A program made the position numbers and the translations under genes. A stretch of DNA of 37,592 nt from a bacterium (GTDB lineage: Bacteria > Spirochaetota > Spirochaetia > Treponematales > Rectinemataceae), in NCBI GenBank assembly GCA_021779995.1, contig JAJXZP010000278.1:1-37592 (forward strand), in the 5' to 3' direction. The notes under the pieces were generated by a model. The model did no database searches, was not told where the DNA came from, and saw only the letters and a program-made list of their open reading frames with translations. This document shows positions 13,970-21,936 of this stretch, piece by piece. The stretch's first letter is position 1; each line of letters opens with the position of its first letter.

Positions 13970-15328
13970 TCAGCGCCACTCGAGCTCCACACCCAGCCAT
14001 TTCGAGAAATCGGCCTGCGAGGCGGCGATCATGCCCAGGCCCACCTTGGCCGTCGTCTCGGCCACGAGGTAGTTCCTGCCCTTCCAGGGGAACCTCTGGC
14101 CGCCGCCCGGAACGTCGACGCCGAGCATGGCGTGCGAGTACTCCCGCGAGAGCATGAGCACGCAGTGGATGCCGAGCCGCTCGAGGATGATGGCCATGAC
14201 CATGGCCCGCGAGTCGCAGTCGCCGCGGCGCTCGAAGGCGGCGTGCAGCGGGGTCACGAAGTCGATGCCTTTCTGATCGCGCTGGTAGGTGAAGCCCTGG
14301 ACCCAGGCCAGGACCCTCCGCGCGCACTCGGTGGGGTCGTCGAGCGGCAGAGTCCGGGCGAACTCCAGGCTGAGCCGGTCCAGGCGCGAGGCGGACTCGC
14401 GGAAGATCATGCGGTAGAAGCGGGCCCATGCGTCCTCCCAGAGTTCCTGGCTCTTGGCGTAGCTTTCGAGGACGTGATACTCGCGCTCGGCGGTGTCCAT
14501 CTCCTGGGCCGCGGCCTTGTCGCTCCAGGGCAGATCGACGCTGGTCCCGTCGGGGAGGATGGCCGCCTTGGTCTTCGTCTCCGTGGGCGGCCAGGGCAGG
14601 ACGAACTGGCTCAGGGGGCCCGGATGGCGGAGGGCCTCGGCATCGATGGAAAACGAGTCGAGACAGGAGAGGATGAGGTCGGAGTAGGCCTCGAAGCGCG
14701 CCGTGTCGGCGAAGGCGAGGAGGGCGAAGCTGGGCTCGGGCGGCGGCGGGGCGAGGCTGGGCTGGGAGCCCTGAGACGAGGCGGCGGAGGACGAGGGCGC
14801 TGCCGAAGGGTCGCCGGTGGAGGAGGGCGCGGCCGCCGCCGGAGTCGTCGCCGGGGCGCCGGTTCCGGAGCCGGAGGGCGCGGTCGGAACCGTCGCCGCC
14901 GGAGCGGCCATCGCCGCCGGCGGGAGCGCCCGGCCCAGGATGAAGAGGGCGTAGCCCTTCTTCGCGGCGCCGTTCAGGGTGAAGGCCAGCTCGGTGAGGA
15001 CGGCATGCCGACCTTCGTAGATGAAGGACTCCGAGTCGCCCGTGGAGCCGAGCCTGGTCGCCACCTCTGCCGCCATGGCCTCGGCCGAAATGTACCGCCC
15101 CGATTGGTAGACGCGGATGTCGAACTCCATGCCGTTGTAGGGATCGGAGTAGGAAAAGCGGGTCTTGCCGTCGCCCTCGCCGGGAACGAAGCCTGCGGGC
15201 ATCTCGACGAAGAAGCCGAAGTCCGAGCCGAGCTGCTTCGCGAAGGCGTCGCGCGAGGCGAAGAGCAGCAGAATGACGAGGACGAGGAGGGCTGCGGGGC
15301 TGCGCCAGAGGGCGCTGATCTGGGTCAT
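13970..15328 (-). CDS. exported transglutaminase-like protein
   Basis: The protein is 452 residues. A signal or anchor segment occupies about 10-30 (LLVLVILLLFASRDAFA). An N-terminal domain (31-150) of beta-rich sequence is followed by a Pro/Ala/Ser/Thr linker (about 152-210), then a C-terminal domain. The last 110 residues carry the transglutaminase-like triad: Cys 371 in RRGDCDSRAM, His 399 in YSHAML and an acidic residue in YLVAETT. Such domains act as cysteine proteases or transferases on periplasmic or surface substrates; the substrate here is unknown. The start at ATG 15328 has AAGGAG at ideal spacing. It is the only gene upstream of the deacetylase on this strand, but a long repeat array and a separate promoter intervene. 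Confidence 0.8.
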   Translation of the reverse strand: MTQISALWRSPAALLVLVILLLFASRDAFAKQLGSDFGFFVEMPAGFVPGEGDGKTRFSYSDPYNGMEFDIRVYQSGRYISAEAMAAEVATRLGSTGDSESFIYEGRHAVLTELAFTLNGAAKKGYALFILGRALPPAAMAAPAATVPTAPSGSGTGAPATTPAAAAPSSTGDPSAAPSSSAASSQGSQPSLAPPPPEPSFALLAFADTARFEAYSDLILSCLDSFSIDAEALRHPGPLSQFVLPWPPTETKTKAAILPDGTSVDLPWSDKAAAQEMDTAEREYHVLESYAKSQELWEDAWARFYRMIFRESASRLDRLSLEFARTLPLDDPTECARRVLAWVQGFTYQRDQKGIDFVTPLHAAFERRGDCDSRAMVMAIILERLGIHCVLMLSREYSHAMLGVDVPGGGQRFPWKGRNYLVAETTAKVGLGMIAASQADFSKWLGVELEWR

Positions 15329-15396
15329 GATTGCTCCTTGCTCGGACCATCCAATGATCGGCGTTCCCGGGCGCGGATTTCAGTGCGGTCGGAAGC

Positions 15397-15807
15397 TTAT
15401 CGGCTCGATCGCGGGCCGGCCTTCCGCGGCGAGCGCTTCGCGGGCCCCGCGCCGCCTCGTCCCGCGCCGCCTCCGCGGGGCAGGGTACGCTCGGCTTCGG
15501 CGAGGGCCGCGGTCCGGAAGTCCTCGAGCTTGGGAAGCTCGTCGTAGCGGGCCAGGACGCGGCGGCCCTCGGCGAGCTCGACGGAGAGGCAGTAATCCCC
15601 GAGGATGTCGCTCTCCAGGTCCACGGCCAGCACGGGCCTGCCGAGGATCGGATCCATGGCCAGGAGACGATAGCGGAAGCGGCCGTCGTGGTGGGTCTCG
15701 GTGGCGGGTACGGCGACGAGGGCGATATGGAATCCCCGGAGCTCGAAGCGCTCCTTCGCGTACAGCGAAAGCTGGCGGATCCAGCTGAAGTCCTTCAGCG
15801 CTTCCAT
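15397..15807 (-). CDS. 136-residue protein, unknown function
   Basis: Not recognised. The first 105 residues look like a small alpha/beta domain (FHIALVAVPATETHHDGRF, then LLAMDPILGRPVLAVDLES). The last 30 residues are a Gly/Arg/Lys/Pro tail of low complexity. No signal peptide or membrane helix is seen. I place the start at ATG 15807, with GAGGAG 9-10 nt upstream and a promoter 26-54 nt upstream. The frame extends across the fabH start if read from 15969, which is unlikely. It is divergent from fabH; nothing links their functions. Confidence 0.7.
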   Translation of the reverse strand: MEALKDFSWIRQLSLYAKERFELRGFHIALVAVPATETHHDGRFRYRLLAMDPILGRPVLAVDLESDILGDYCLSVELAEGRRVLARYDELPKLEDFRTAALAEAERTLPRGGGAGRGGAGPAKRSPRKAGPRSSR

Positions 15808-15832
15808 GCCGTCTGGCTCCTCGCTACCCGCA

Positions 15833-15861
15833 AGTATAGCGCCGATCTTCGAATCAGGCAA
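15833..15861 (-). promoter_or_regulatory. sigma-70 promoter of the 136-residue gene
   Basis: TTGCCT (15861-15856), 17-nt spacer and TATACT (15838-15833) on the minus strand. The leader would be about 20 nt and contains the GAGGAG ribosome site. Confidence 0.5.
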
Positions 15862-15951
15862 AGCGTCGATTCGCCGCAACCGAAACGCCCCTGTCGCTGT
15901 CCAAGACCGAGGTGTCTGCGTGCGCACCACAATTTCACGAGGGGAGGCCTC

Positions 15952-16929
15952 ATGCCTGTCTATATGCAATCGGTCGGCGTCGATATCCCGGAACGCCGCA
16001 TTTCAAACGACGAACTCGCCACGATAGTGGACACCACCGACGAATGGATCCGCTCCCACACGGGTATCGGCTCTCGGCACATAGCCGCCGACGGTAGCCT
16101 CACGAGCGACCTGTGCGTGACCGCGGCGCGGAAGGCCATGGCCAAGGCCGGCATCGCCGCCGACGATCTCGATCTCATCGTGGTGGCGACCGCCACCCCC
16201 GACTATTTCGGTTTTCCCTCGACGGCCTGCATCGTCCAGGACAAGCTGGGGGCCAGGAACTGCGCGGCCTTCGACCTCACCGCCGGCTGCTCGGGCTTCG
16301 TCTACGCGCTCAACGTCGCCTCGGGCTATCTTGAGACGAACCGGGCGAAACACGCCCTCGTCCTCGGCGCCGAGACCCTTTCCCGGATCACCAACTGGGA
16401 AGATAGGGGTACCTGCGTGCTTCTGGGCGACGGCGCCGGCGCCGCCATACTCTCGCGTCGCGACGAGGGCGAGGCCGCCGTGCTGGCCAACGTCCTCGGG
16501 GCCGACGGTTCCGGGGCCGGGGATCTGTACATGATCCAGGCCGAGCGCACGAAAACCTTTTCCCCGGCTCCTCCCGTCGTCCCCCTCCTCTACATGAACG
16601 GGCGCAATGTCTACAACTTCGCCGTGAAGATCATTCCCCAGATGGTCCAGCGGCTGCTCGAGAACTGCGGCAGGAAGCTCGACGACATAGCCTGGATCGT
16701 CCCGCACCAGGCCAACGCCCGCATCATCCAGGCGGCGGCCAAGCGGCTCGGCCTGCCCGAGGAGCGCTTCTATATGAACATCGAGGAGTACGCCAACACC
16801 TCCTCGGCGAGCATTCCGATAGCTCTCAACGAGATGGACGAGAAAGGGCTCCTGAAGCGCGGCGACCTCATCATGCTCCTGGCCTTCGGCGCCGGGCTGA
16901 CCTACGGGGGCACGATCCTCCGCTGGTGA
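15952..16929 (+). CDS. fabH: beta-ketoacyl-ACP synthase III
   Basis: Condenses an acyl-CoA primer with malonyl-ACP to start type II fatty acid synthesis in the cytoplasm. The 325-residue length is typical. The catalytic triad is complete: Cys 113 in LTAGCSGF, His 252 in VPHQAN and Asn 282 in YANTSS. GDGAGAAIL and the C-terminal LLAFGAGLTYGG also match the family. The start at ATG 15952 follows GGGGAGG; an open frame extends upstream to 15688 without homology or a ribosome site. It stands alone: no other fab or plsX gene is in the window. A 15-nt tandem repeat starts right at its stop codon. Confidence 0.95.
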   Translation: MPVYMQSVGVDIPERRISNDELATIVDTTDEWIRSHTGIGSRHIAADGSLTSDLCVTAARKAMAKAGIAADDLDLIVVATATPDYFGFPSTACIVQDKLGARNCAAFDLTAGCSGFVYALNVASGYLETNRAKHALVLGAETLSRITNWEDRGTCVLLGDGAGAAILSRRDEGEAAVLANVLGADGSGAGDLYMIQAERTKTFSPAPPVVPLLYMNGRNVYNFAVKIIPQMVQRLLENCGRKLDDIAWIVPHQANARIIQAAAKRLGLPEERFYMNIEEYANTSSASIPIALNEMDEKGLLKRGDLIMLLAFGAGLTYGGTILRW

Positions 16930-16974
16930 GCCGCAGGCGGGTTCGCCGAAGGCGGGTTTGCCGAAGGCGGGTTT
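16930..16974. repeat. 15-nt tandem array, 3 copies
   Basis: GCCGCAGGCGGGTTC, GCCGAAGGCGGGTTT and GCCGAAGGCGGGTTT follow each other without a gap (16930, 16945, 16960). The last two are identical, and a fragment of a fourth starts at 16975. The array begins two bases past the fabH stop and ends just before the next promoter. Confidence 0.9.
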
Positions 16975-16995
16975 GCCGCGGGTCCCCTGCGGCGC

Positions 16996-17024
16996 TTGCA
17001 CCCGAGTGCCGCCTCGATTATGCT
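16996..17024 (+). promoter_or_regulatory. sigma-70 promoter giving a leaderless start
   Basis: TTGCAC (16996-17001), 17-nt spacer, TATGCT (17019-17024). The -10 box ends 8 nt before the ATG at 17033, and there is no Shine-Dalgarno in that space. Confidence 0.6.
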
Positions 17025-17032
17025 CTGCGCCG

Positions 17033-17893
17033 ATGATTCCGGCCCTGTATCAGGATGAGGACATTCTCGTGCTCGACAAGCCCGCGGGCCTCGCCTCGCA
17101 GCCGGGCGCCGACGTGCGGCTTTCGCTCGTCGAGGCGGTCGAGCGCGACTACGGCTTTCGGCCTTTTCTCGTGCACCGCCTCGACAAGGAGACCGCCGGC
17201 TGCATCATCGTGGCGCGCAACGCCCGGGCGGCGGCGCGCTGGACTTCCCTTGTCGAGTCGCGCGAGCTGCGCAAGGTCTATCGGGCGGTCGTGCGGGGCG
17301 CGCCCTCCGCGGACAGGGGGATCCTCGACGAGGCCCTGCCGCTGCGCGGGGGAAGCCGTCCGGCCCGGACCCACTGGCGCCTGCTCGGCAGCTTCGGCTC
17401 CGAAGGCGCGGGCCCGGGGGGCGCGGCCCCGCGCGAGACCGCAGCGGCCCCGTACGAGAGCGCAGCCGCCCCGCGCGGCGAGCCGCAGCCCCAAAACGGC
17501 CGCCCGCAGCCCCAAAACGGCCAGGTGGAGTCCGGGCGCGGCCACGCGGACCCCCTGCGCGGCCAGCCGCAGTCCGCAAACGGCCGCCCGCAGCCCCAAG
17601 AAGGCCGCCCGCGGCCGGCCTTCTCCTACCTGGAACTCGAGCTGGACACGGGCCGCATGCATCAGATCAGGCTCCACCTGGCGGGCGCGGGCCTGCCCAT
17701 CCTCGGCGACGACCGCCACGGCGACTTCGCCGTGAACAAGCGCCTCAGGAAGGAAGCGGGGCTCAAGCGGCTTCTTCTCCTGGCCTACTCGCTGCGCCTG
17801 CCGGGCGGCCCCCTCCTGCGCGCCGCCGTGCCGCCGCATTTCCTCGAGTTCCTGTCGCTGTACCCGGACGCGCCCGACCCGGAGCTGCCGTGA
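17033..17893 (+). CDS. RluA-family RNA pseudouridine synthase with repeat insertion
   Basis: Isomerises specific uridines in rRNA or tRNA to pseudouridine. The catalytic motif is VHRLDKETAG (His 48-Arg-Leu-Asp 51). ILVLDKPAGL (11-20) and GRMHQIRLHL (207-216) are the other family signatures. The length is 286 residues. The fold is interrupted at about 121-196, between the strand THWRLLGSF and the strand FSYLELELDTGR, by a Gly/Pro/Gln/Asn-rich insertion. The insertion is encoded by 21-nt repeats, so it adds whole seven-residue units and keeps the frame. The break falls in a surface loop of known family structures, so the enzyme is probably active. The target uridine is not predictable. The stop overlaps the next gene by four bases, and the message is probably leaderless. 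Confidence 0.9.
   Translation: MIPALYQDEDILVLDKPAGLASQPGADVRLSLVEAVERDYGFRPFLVHRLDKETAGCIIVARNARAAARWTSLVESRELRKVYRAVVRGAPSADRGILDEALPLRGGSRPARTHWRLLGSFGSEGAGPGGAAPRETAAAPYESAAAPRGEPQPQNGRPQPQNGQVESGRGHADPLRGQPQSANGRPQPQEGRPRPAFSYLELELDTGRMHQIRLHLAGAGLPILGDDRHGDFAVNKRLRKEAGLKRLLLLAYSLRLPGGPLLRAAVPPHFLEFLSLYPDAPDPELP
17423..17608 (+). repeat. in-frame 21-nt repeats inside the pseudouridine synthase
   Basis: Residues 131-150 are three units AAPRETA, AAPYESA, AAPRGE. Residues 151-192 are six units in a shifted register: PQPQNGR, PQPQNGQ, VESGRGH, ADPLRGQ, PQSANGR, PQPQEGR. At DNA level the second array ends each 21-nt unit with CGGCC plus two bases, even in the two units whose amino acids have diverged. 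The DNA unit, not the protein, therefore appears to have been duplicated. Confidence 0.85.
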
Positions 17894-18282
17894 GTCCCGC
17901 GAGTCCCGAGCCCTTCACCCTCCTTCAGGGCGCGAGCTGGCTCACTCCCGCGGGCGAGGTGATCCCGGTGCCCTCCTTCCACGAGGAGTGGATGCACGAG
18001 CATCCTGAGCTCTCCCGGGGAGCGCACAACGTCTGCGAGCTCATCCTGCGCACGGGCTGGGTCTCGGCGGCGCTTTTCTCGGGCGGCTACCTCGAGCTCA
18101 TGGTGCCCGAGCGCCGCTCGGAGGCTCTGCGGAACCTCCTGCGCGAGTTCCTGGCGCGCAACGCCTCGCGCTGGTCGAAAGCGCTCGTGATGTCGATGGA
18201 CGAGGAGGGCTACGCGATGCTCGAGCCGGGCGATCTGGCCGACGACAGGCTCTTCGCGGCCCGCCTCGGCTCTTCCGTATGA
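17890..18282 (+). CDS. 130-residue protein coupled to the pseudouridine synthase
   Basis: Not recognised. It starts at GTG 17890, overlapping the preceding TGA by four bases (GTGA), with GGAG five bases before. Translation is therefore likely coupled to the upstream gene. The protein is soluble and compact, with VPSFHEEWMHEHPEL (26-40), TGWVSAALFSGGYLEL (55-70) and SKALVMSMDEEGYAML (96-111). No catalytic motif is obvious. The operon arrangement suggests expression with the RNA-modifying enzyme, but a shared function is not implied by sequence. Confidence 0.75.
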   Translation: MSPASPEPFTLLQGASWLTPAGEVIPVPSFHEEWMHEHPELSRGAHNVCELILRTGWVSAALFSGGYLELMVPERRSEALRNLLREFLARNASRWSKALVMSMDEEGYAMLEPGDLADDRLFAARLGSSV

Positions 18283-18392
18283 ATCGGGGGGCGGGTCTCG
18301 GAATCGAGTCGCGAAAATTAACGAGCCGCTCACGAAAGCATGACCAAGGACTAACCGAAGCCTCGTAGAATATCCGTATTCGGAGGCTGTCG

Positions 18393-19460
18393 GTGAAGTT
18401 TCCCGATTTTCTCGATTCTTTCAACGCCTTCATGTCCGCCTGCCCCGCCGAAGGGCTCGAGCAGGGCAAGCGATATGTCGTCATGAGCGACCTCCACATG
18501 GGGAACGGCGGCAAGCGCGACGACCTGGAGGCGAACCGGGAGCTCGTCGTGGAGAGTCTGCGCGGCTGGTACCTGGAGCGGGGCTATCGGCTCATTCTCA
18601 ACGGCGATATCGAGGAATTGCTGAAGTTCCGCCTGCGGGAAATCCGGAATGCGTGGAGCGACCTGTACGCTCTCTTCGACGAGTTCGACGCGAGGGGAGA
18701 TCTGCGCAAAATCGTGGGCAACCACGACCTCGCGCTCCTGAATGCCGGCGACTACCCCTACGCGCTCCACCATGGCCTGCGCCTCGAGCGGCGGGAGCGC
18801 AGCCTGTTCGCCTTTCACGGGCATCAGGCCTCGCGCTTTTTCGCCCGCTTCGACTATCTCTCGGAGTTCGCCGTCCGCTATCTGGCCAAACCCCTGAAAA
18901 TCAAGAACACGAGCATCTCCGGCGATTCCCGCCAGAGGTTCAAGGCGGAGCGGCGCATCTACCGCGCCTCGAAGCGACTGGGGATAGTCTCCCTCACGGG
19001 ACACACGCATCGTCCGATGTTCGAGTCCCTGTCGAAGTACGACAGCCTGCGCTGGAGCATCGAGGAGCTGCTGCGCGAGTACGCGCTCGCCGAGACGGAG
19101 CGGAAGGGTCAGATCGCCGAGCTCGTCGAAGTCTACGGCGCCGAGTGCGACCGCCTCCGGAGGAAGGACGTGCGCTGGGAACTCTCCAAGAGTCTGTACG
19201 AGGAGAAGAACCTCCTCATCCCCTGCACCTTCAATTCGGGCTGCGCCACGGGCAAGCACGGCTACACCGCGCTCGAGATCGAGGGCGACACGATATCGCT
19301 CGTCCATTGGGCCCGCGACGAGCGAAGCCGCAGCTATATCGAGAGCGAGGCCCTCGGCAAGGACGTTCTCGAGGGCTCGCCGTTCACGCGCTTCACCCTG
19401 CGGCGTTCCTATCTCGATCAGGTCTTCGCGCGCATCGATCTGCTGGGCCGCAGGTCGTAG
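18393..19460 (+). CDS. calcineurin-like metallophosphoesterase
   Basis: The protein is 355 residues with the complete two-metal phosphoesterase signature: SDLHMG (Asp 33, His 35), NGDIEE (Asp 72), GNHD (Asn 110, His 111), FHGHQ (142-144) and TGHTH near 208. These bind a di-metal centre that hydrolyses phosphate mono- or diesters. The substrate is unknown. The C-terminal 140 residues, from WSIEELLREYAL onward, are an added segment with a long helix. No signal peptide is seen. The start is GTG 18393, preceded by CGGAGG at 7-nt spacing. A TAGAAT box at 18366-18371 may be the -10 element, but no good -35 lies 16-18 nt upstream. It converges with the HAD gene over a 23-nt gap. Confidence 0.85.
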   Translation: MKFPDFLDSFNAFMSACPAEGLEQGKRYVVMSDLHMGNGGKRDDLEANRELVVESLRGWYLERGYRLILNGDIEELLKFRLREIRNAWSDLYALFDEFDARGDLRKIVGNHDLALLNAGDYPYALHHGLRLERRERSLFAFHGHQASRFFARFDYLSEFAVRYLAKPLKIKNTSISGDSRQRFKAERRIYRASKRLGIVSLTGHTHRPMFESLSKYDSLRWSIEELLREYALAETERKGQIAELVEVYGAECDRLRRKDVRWELSKSLYEEKNLLIPCTFNSGCATGKHGYTALEIEGDTISLVHWARDERSRSYIESEALGKDVLEGSPFTRFTLRRSYLDQVFARIDLLGRRS

Positions 19461-19483
19461 GAGTCCGCCCGCCGCGCGAGCGG

Positions 19484-20122
19484 CTACGATCGGATCACGT
19501 AACCGTCCGCCAGTTCGCTCTTGAGCCGGGCCAGTCCGACGAATTGGATGGCATTGAGCCCGGCGCTCCGGCCACCCTCGATGTTCTCGCTCAGGTCATC
19601 GACGAAGAGGCAGTTCTCGGGCCTCTCGCCCACCTCGGCAAGGGCGATCTGGAATATCTCGGCATGGGGCTTGTTCACCCGGTGCTCGCAGGAATAGACG
19701 CGGCTCTCGAAGAGGTCCTTCCAGGGGAAATTGCTCTCGAGGTACTCGACCCCGTCCCGGTGAATGTTCGAGAGCAGGACGAGGTGCCGGGCCCGGCCGC
19801 GGATCTCGCGGAGGTAGTCCACCATGGCTTCGTCGATGTTGAACCAGCTCTTGAGGTCGGCGTCGCGCAGCTCCTCGAATCGGTCTTCGGGAACGGGCAG
19901 GCCGAGCTCCTCGGCCACGCGGCTCCAATAGACGCGGTAGTCTATGTCTCCGCGGTCGTAGTCGCGCCGGCGCGCGTAGTAGGCTTCGAGGAAGCGCTCC
20001 TGCGACAGCCCCGGGGCCAGGATCGAGCGCATCTTCTCGGCGTACGAGGCGTCCTGGGGCTTCGTGATGACATTGCCCAGATCGAAGAGGAGGGTGGTGA
20101 TTTCCTTCATGTTCCGGCTCAC
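19484..20122 (-). CDS. HAD-superfamily hydrolase
   Basis: The protein is 212 residues, the size of the small HAD-IA phosphatases. Motif I is LLFDLGNV (nucleophile Asp 14; the second Asp is replaced by Gly-Asn as in YihX-type enzymes). Motif II is VLLSN, motif III is NKPHAEIF and motif IV is CLFVDDLSENI. These enzymes dephosphorylate sugar phosphates or nucleotides; the substrate is unknown. The GTG at 20122 overlaps the stop of the ACT gene by four bases. An ATG four codons later (20110) is an equally good start. The pair is probably one transcript from the promoter at 20612-20640. Confidence 0.85.
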   Translation of the reverse strand: MSRNMKEITTLLFDLGNVITKPQDASYAEKMRSILAPGLSQERFLEAYYARRRDYDRGDIDYRVYWSRVAEELGLPVPEDRFEELRDADLKSWFNIDEAMVDYLREIRGRARHLVLLSNIHRDGVEYLESNFPWKDLFESRVYSCEHRVNKPHAEIFQIALAEVGERPENCLFVDDLSENIEGGRSAGLNAIQFVGLARLKSELADGYVIRS

Positions 20123-20586
20123 AGGTTCTCGACGAGTTCCCAGCTCGAGCCCCGGCGCCTGCCCTCCACCTTGTCCGGCGTGAGGTAGCCGAGGGCGCCC
20201 GACTTGAGCACGTCCAGGGCCTTGTCGATCTCGGTGATGCGGAAGATGAACACCGCGTGGTTGTCGCTCTTCTCGCCGAAGCCGTAGACGTATTCGATGT
20301 TGAGCTGGTTGGCCCGGATCACCTCGAGGATTTTCATGAGGCCGCCGGGCTCGTCCTCGGCCTTGAGCGCGAACACCTCGACCTCGGTGACGAAGTAGCC
20401 GCCCGCCCTGAGCGCCGCGAGGGCCTCGTCGGGCCTGTCCACGATGATGTGGACGGCGCTGAACTCGGTGTCCTCGGTCACGAAGAGGCTCCGGATGTCG
20501 ATGTCGCCCTTGTGGAGGAGCGCGGTCATCTCGTAGAGCCGTCCCGCCATGTTCTCGAGCACGACGTTGATCTGCCTGATTTTCAT
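20119..20586 (-). CDS. tandem ACT-domain protein
   Basis: The protein is 155 residues and consists of two ACT domains (about 1-68 and 70-140). The first opens IRQINVVLENMAGRLYEMTALL with the Leu/Gly ligand-site turn. The second opens EDEPGGLMKILEVIRANQLN. ACT pairs bind amino acids and act as sensors; stand-alone proteins of this type (COG4747-like) are thought to report amino-acid levels, but no direct role is known. The start at ATG 20586 follows GGGGAAGG. It is co-transcribed with the HAD hydrolase downstream through a GTGA overlap. Confidence 0.85.
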   Translation of the reverse strand: MKIRQINVVLENMAGRLYEMTALLHKGDIDIRSLFVTEDTEFSAVHIIVDRPDEALAALRAGGYFVTEVEVFALKAEDEPGGLMKILEVIRANQLNIEYVYGFGEKSDNHAVFIFRITEIDKALDVLKSGALGYLTPDKVEGRRRGSSWELVENL

Positions 20587-20611
20587 GGGCCTTCCCCTTG
20601 TGTCTCCGACA

Positions 20612-20640
20612 AGGCTATCCCCCGCGCCCGGGCGTGTCAA
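20612..20640 (-). promoter_or_regulatory. sigma-70 promoter of the ACT-HAD pair
   Basis: TTGACA (20640-20635, perfect consensus), a 17-nt spacer and TAGCCT (20617-20612) on the minus strand. Transcription would begin near 20605, giving a leader of about 19 nt with the GGGGAAGG ribosome site. Confidence 0.65.
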
Positions 20641-20651
20641 CTCGACGCGGG

Positions 20652-20675
20652 GCGACGGCCGGGCCCGGCCGTCGC
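20652..20675. repeat. perfect 24-bp palindrome between divergent promoters
   Basis: The left half GCGACGGCCGGG is followed directly by its exact reverse complement. It sits between the minus promoter (20612-20640) and the plus promoter (20714-20742). It has no loop, so it is better placed for protein binding or cruciform formation than for a terminator. Confidence 0.6.
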
Positions 20676-20713
20676 TCGCCGAAGCTGGGGCGAATTCCGA
20701 AACGCCCTTTCAC

Positions 20714-20742
20714 TTTACGCGATCGGCCGCTTAGGCTACACT
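20714..20742 (+). promoter_or_regulatory. sigma-70 promoter of the aminopeptidase gene
   Basis: TTTACG (20714-20719), 17-nt spacer, TACACT (20737-20742). The predicted leader is about 70 nt and ends with the AGGAG ribosome site before ATG 20819. Confidence 0.5.
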
Positions 20743-20818
20743 CCGAGGACCGGCCGCGCGCCGGGGCTTTCGATCCGAGGACGCCGTTCACGCGGCCGCC
20801 TCCCGGGCAGGAGATCAC

Positions 20819-21934
20819 ATGATCGATCCACGACTCAAGAGACTCGCGTCCATACTCGTCGGCTATTCCGTCGCCGTCAAAGAGGGCGAGAGGGTCCTCA
20901 TCCAGGACACCAACCCCGAGCCCGAGTTCGTCAACGCCCTCGTCGACGCGGTGCACGAGGCCGGCGGCCTGCCCTTCGTGTCGCTCCGCGACCGGAGCGT
21001 GGACCGCGCGCTGTTCAGGCGGGCCGGCGCCGAGCAGCTCGAGCTCCAGGCCCGCTTCGAGGCCGAGCGCATGAAGGAGATGGACTGCTACATCGGCTTC
21101 ACCTCGTCGAGGAACCAGTACGCCTGGTCCGACATGCCCGGCCCGGCCCTCGACGCCTACAGCCGCATCGTGGGCCGGAAGGTCCACATGGAAATCCGCG
21201 TACCGAAGACGCGCTGGGTGGTGCTCCGCTATCCCTCGCCCGCGATGGCCCAGATGGCCTCCATGAGCGAGGAGGCCTTCGAGGACTGGTATTTCTCGGT
21301 GTGCACCATGGATTACGCCAAGATGTCGGCGGCCATGGACGCCCTGGTCGCCCTCATGGCCCGCACCGACCGGGTGCGCCTCGTCGGGCCGGGGACGGAC
21401 CTGTCCTTCTCGATCAAGGGCCTGCCCCCCGTCAAGTGCGACGGGACGATGAACATCCCCGACGGCGAGGTCTACACCGCGCCCGTGCGCGACTCGGTGG
21501 AGGGCCGCATCTCGTACAACACTCCCGCCGACCACGACGGCTTCACCTTCGAGCGCATAACCTTCGCCTTCGAGCGGGGCCGGATCGTGGAGGCGAGCTG
21601 CAACGACAAGGCCCGGATCGACCGCGTGCTCGACGTCGACGAGGGCGCCAGGTACGTGGGCGAGTTCGCCCTCGGCGTCAATCCCTTCATCGACAAGCCC
21701 ATGAAGGAGACGCTCTTCGACGAGAAGATCGCCGGCTCGATCCACTTCACGCCGGGCAATTCCTACGATGACTGTTTCAACGGCAACCGCTCGGCGCTCC
21801 ATTGGGACCTGGTCCTCATCCAGACGCCCGAGTGGGGCGGCGGCGAGATCTGGTTCGACGGTGCCCTCGTGCGCAAGGACGGCCGCTTCGTCGTCCCCGA
21901 GCTCGAGCGCCTGAATCCGGAGAACCTGCGCTGA
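20819..21934 (+). CDS. M29-family metallo-aminopeptidase
   Basis: Removes N-terminal amino acids from peptides in the cytoplasm, using two metal ions. The 371-residue length suits the M29 (thermophilic aminopeptidase / AmpS) family. Diagnostic stretches are the first metal ligand in MNIPDGEVYTAPV, the Glu in GEFALGVNP, the His in SIHFTPG and the His-x-Asp pair in SALHWDLVL. The C-terminal WFDGALVRKDGRFV is also typical. The start at ATG 20819 has AGGAG at good spacing. It is a single-gene unit with its own promoter and converges with the small membrane protein gene. Confidence 0.9.
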   Translation: MIDPRLKRLASILVGYSVAVKEGERVLIQDTNPEPEFVNALVDAVHEAGGLPFVSLRDRSVDRALFRRAGAEQLELQARFEAERMKEMDCYIGFTSSRNQYAWSDMPGPALDAYSRIVGRKVHMEIRVPKTRWVVLRYPSPAMAQMASMSEEAFEDWYFSVCTMDYAKMSAAMDALVALMARTDRVRLVGPGTDLSFSIKGLPPVKCDGTMNIPDGEVYTAPVRDSVEGRISYNTPADHDGFTFERITFAFERGRIVEASCNDKARIDRVLDVDEGARYVGEFALGVNPFIDKPMKETLFDEKIAGSIHFTPGNSYDDCFNGNRSALHWDLVLIQTPEWGGGEIWFDGALVRKDGRFVVPELERLNPENLR

Positions 21935-21936
21935 CA

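Noticed and set aside
15688-15951. N-terminal extension of fabH
   Set aside because: Family homology and a GGGGAGG ribosome site both start at ATG 15952, and the extension overlaps the divergent gene and promoter.
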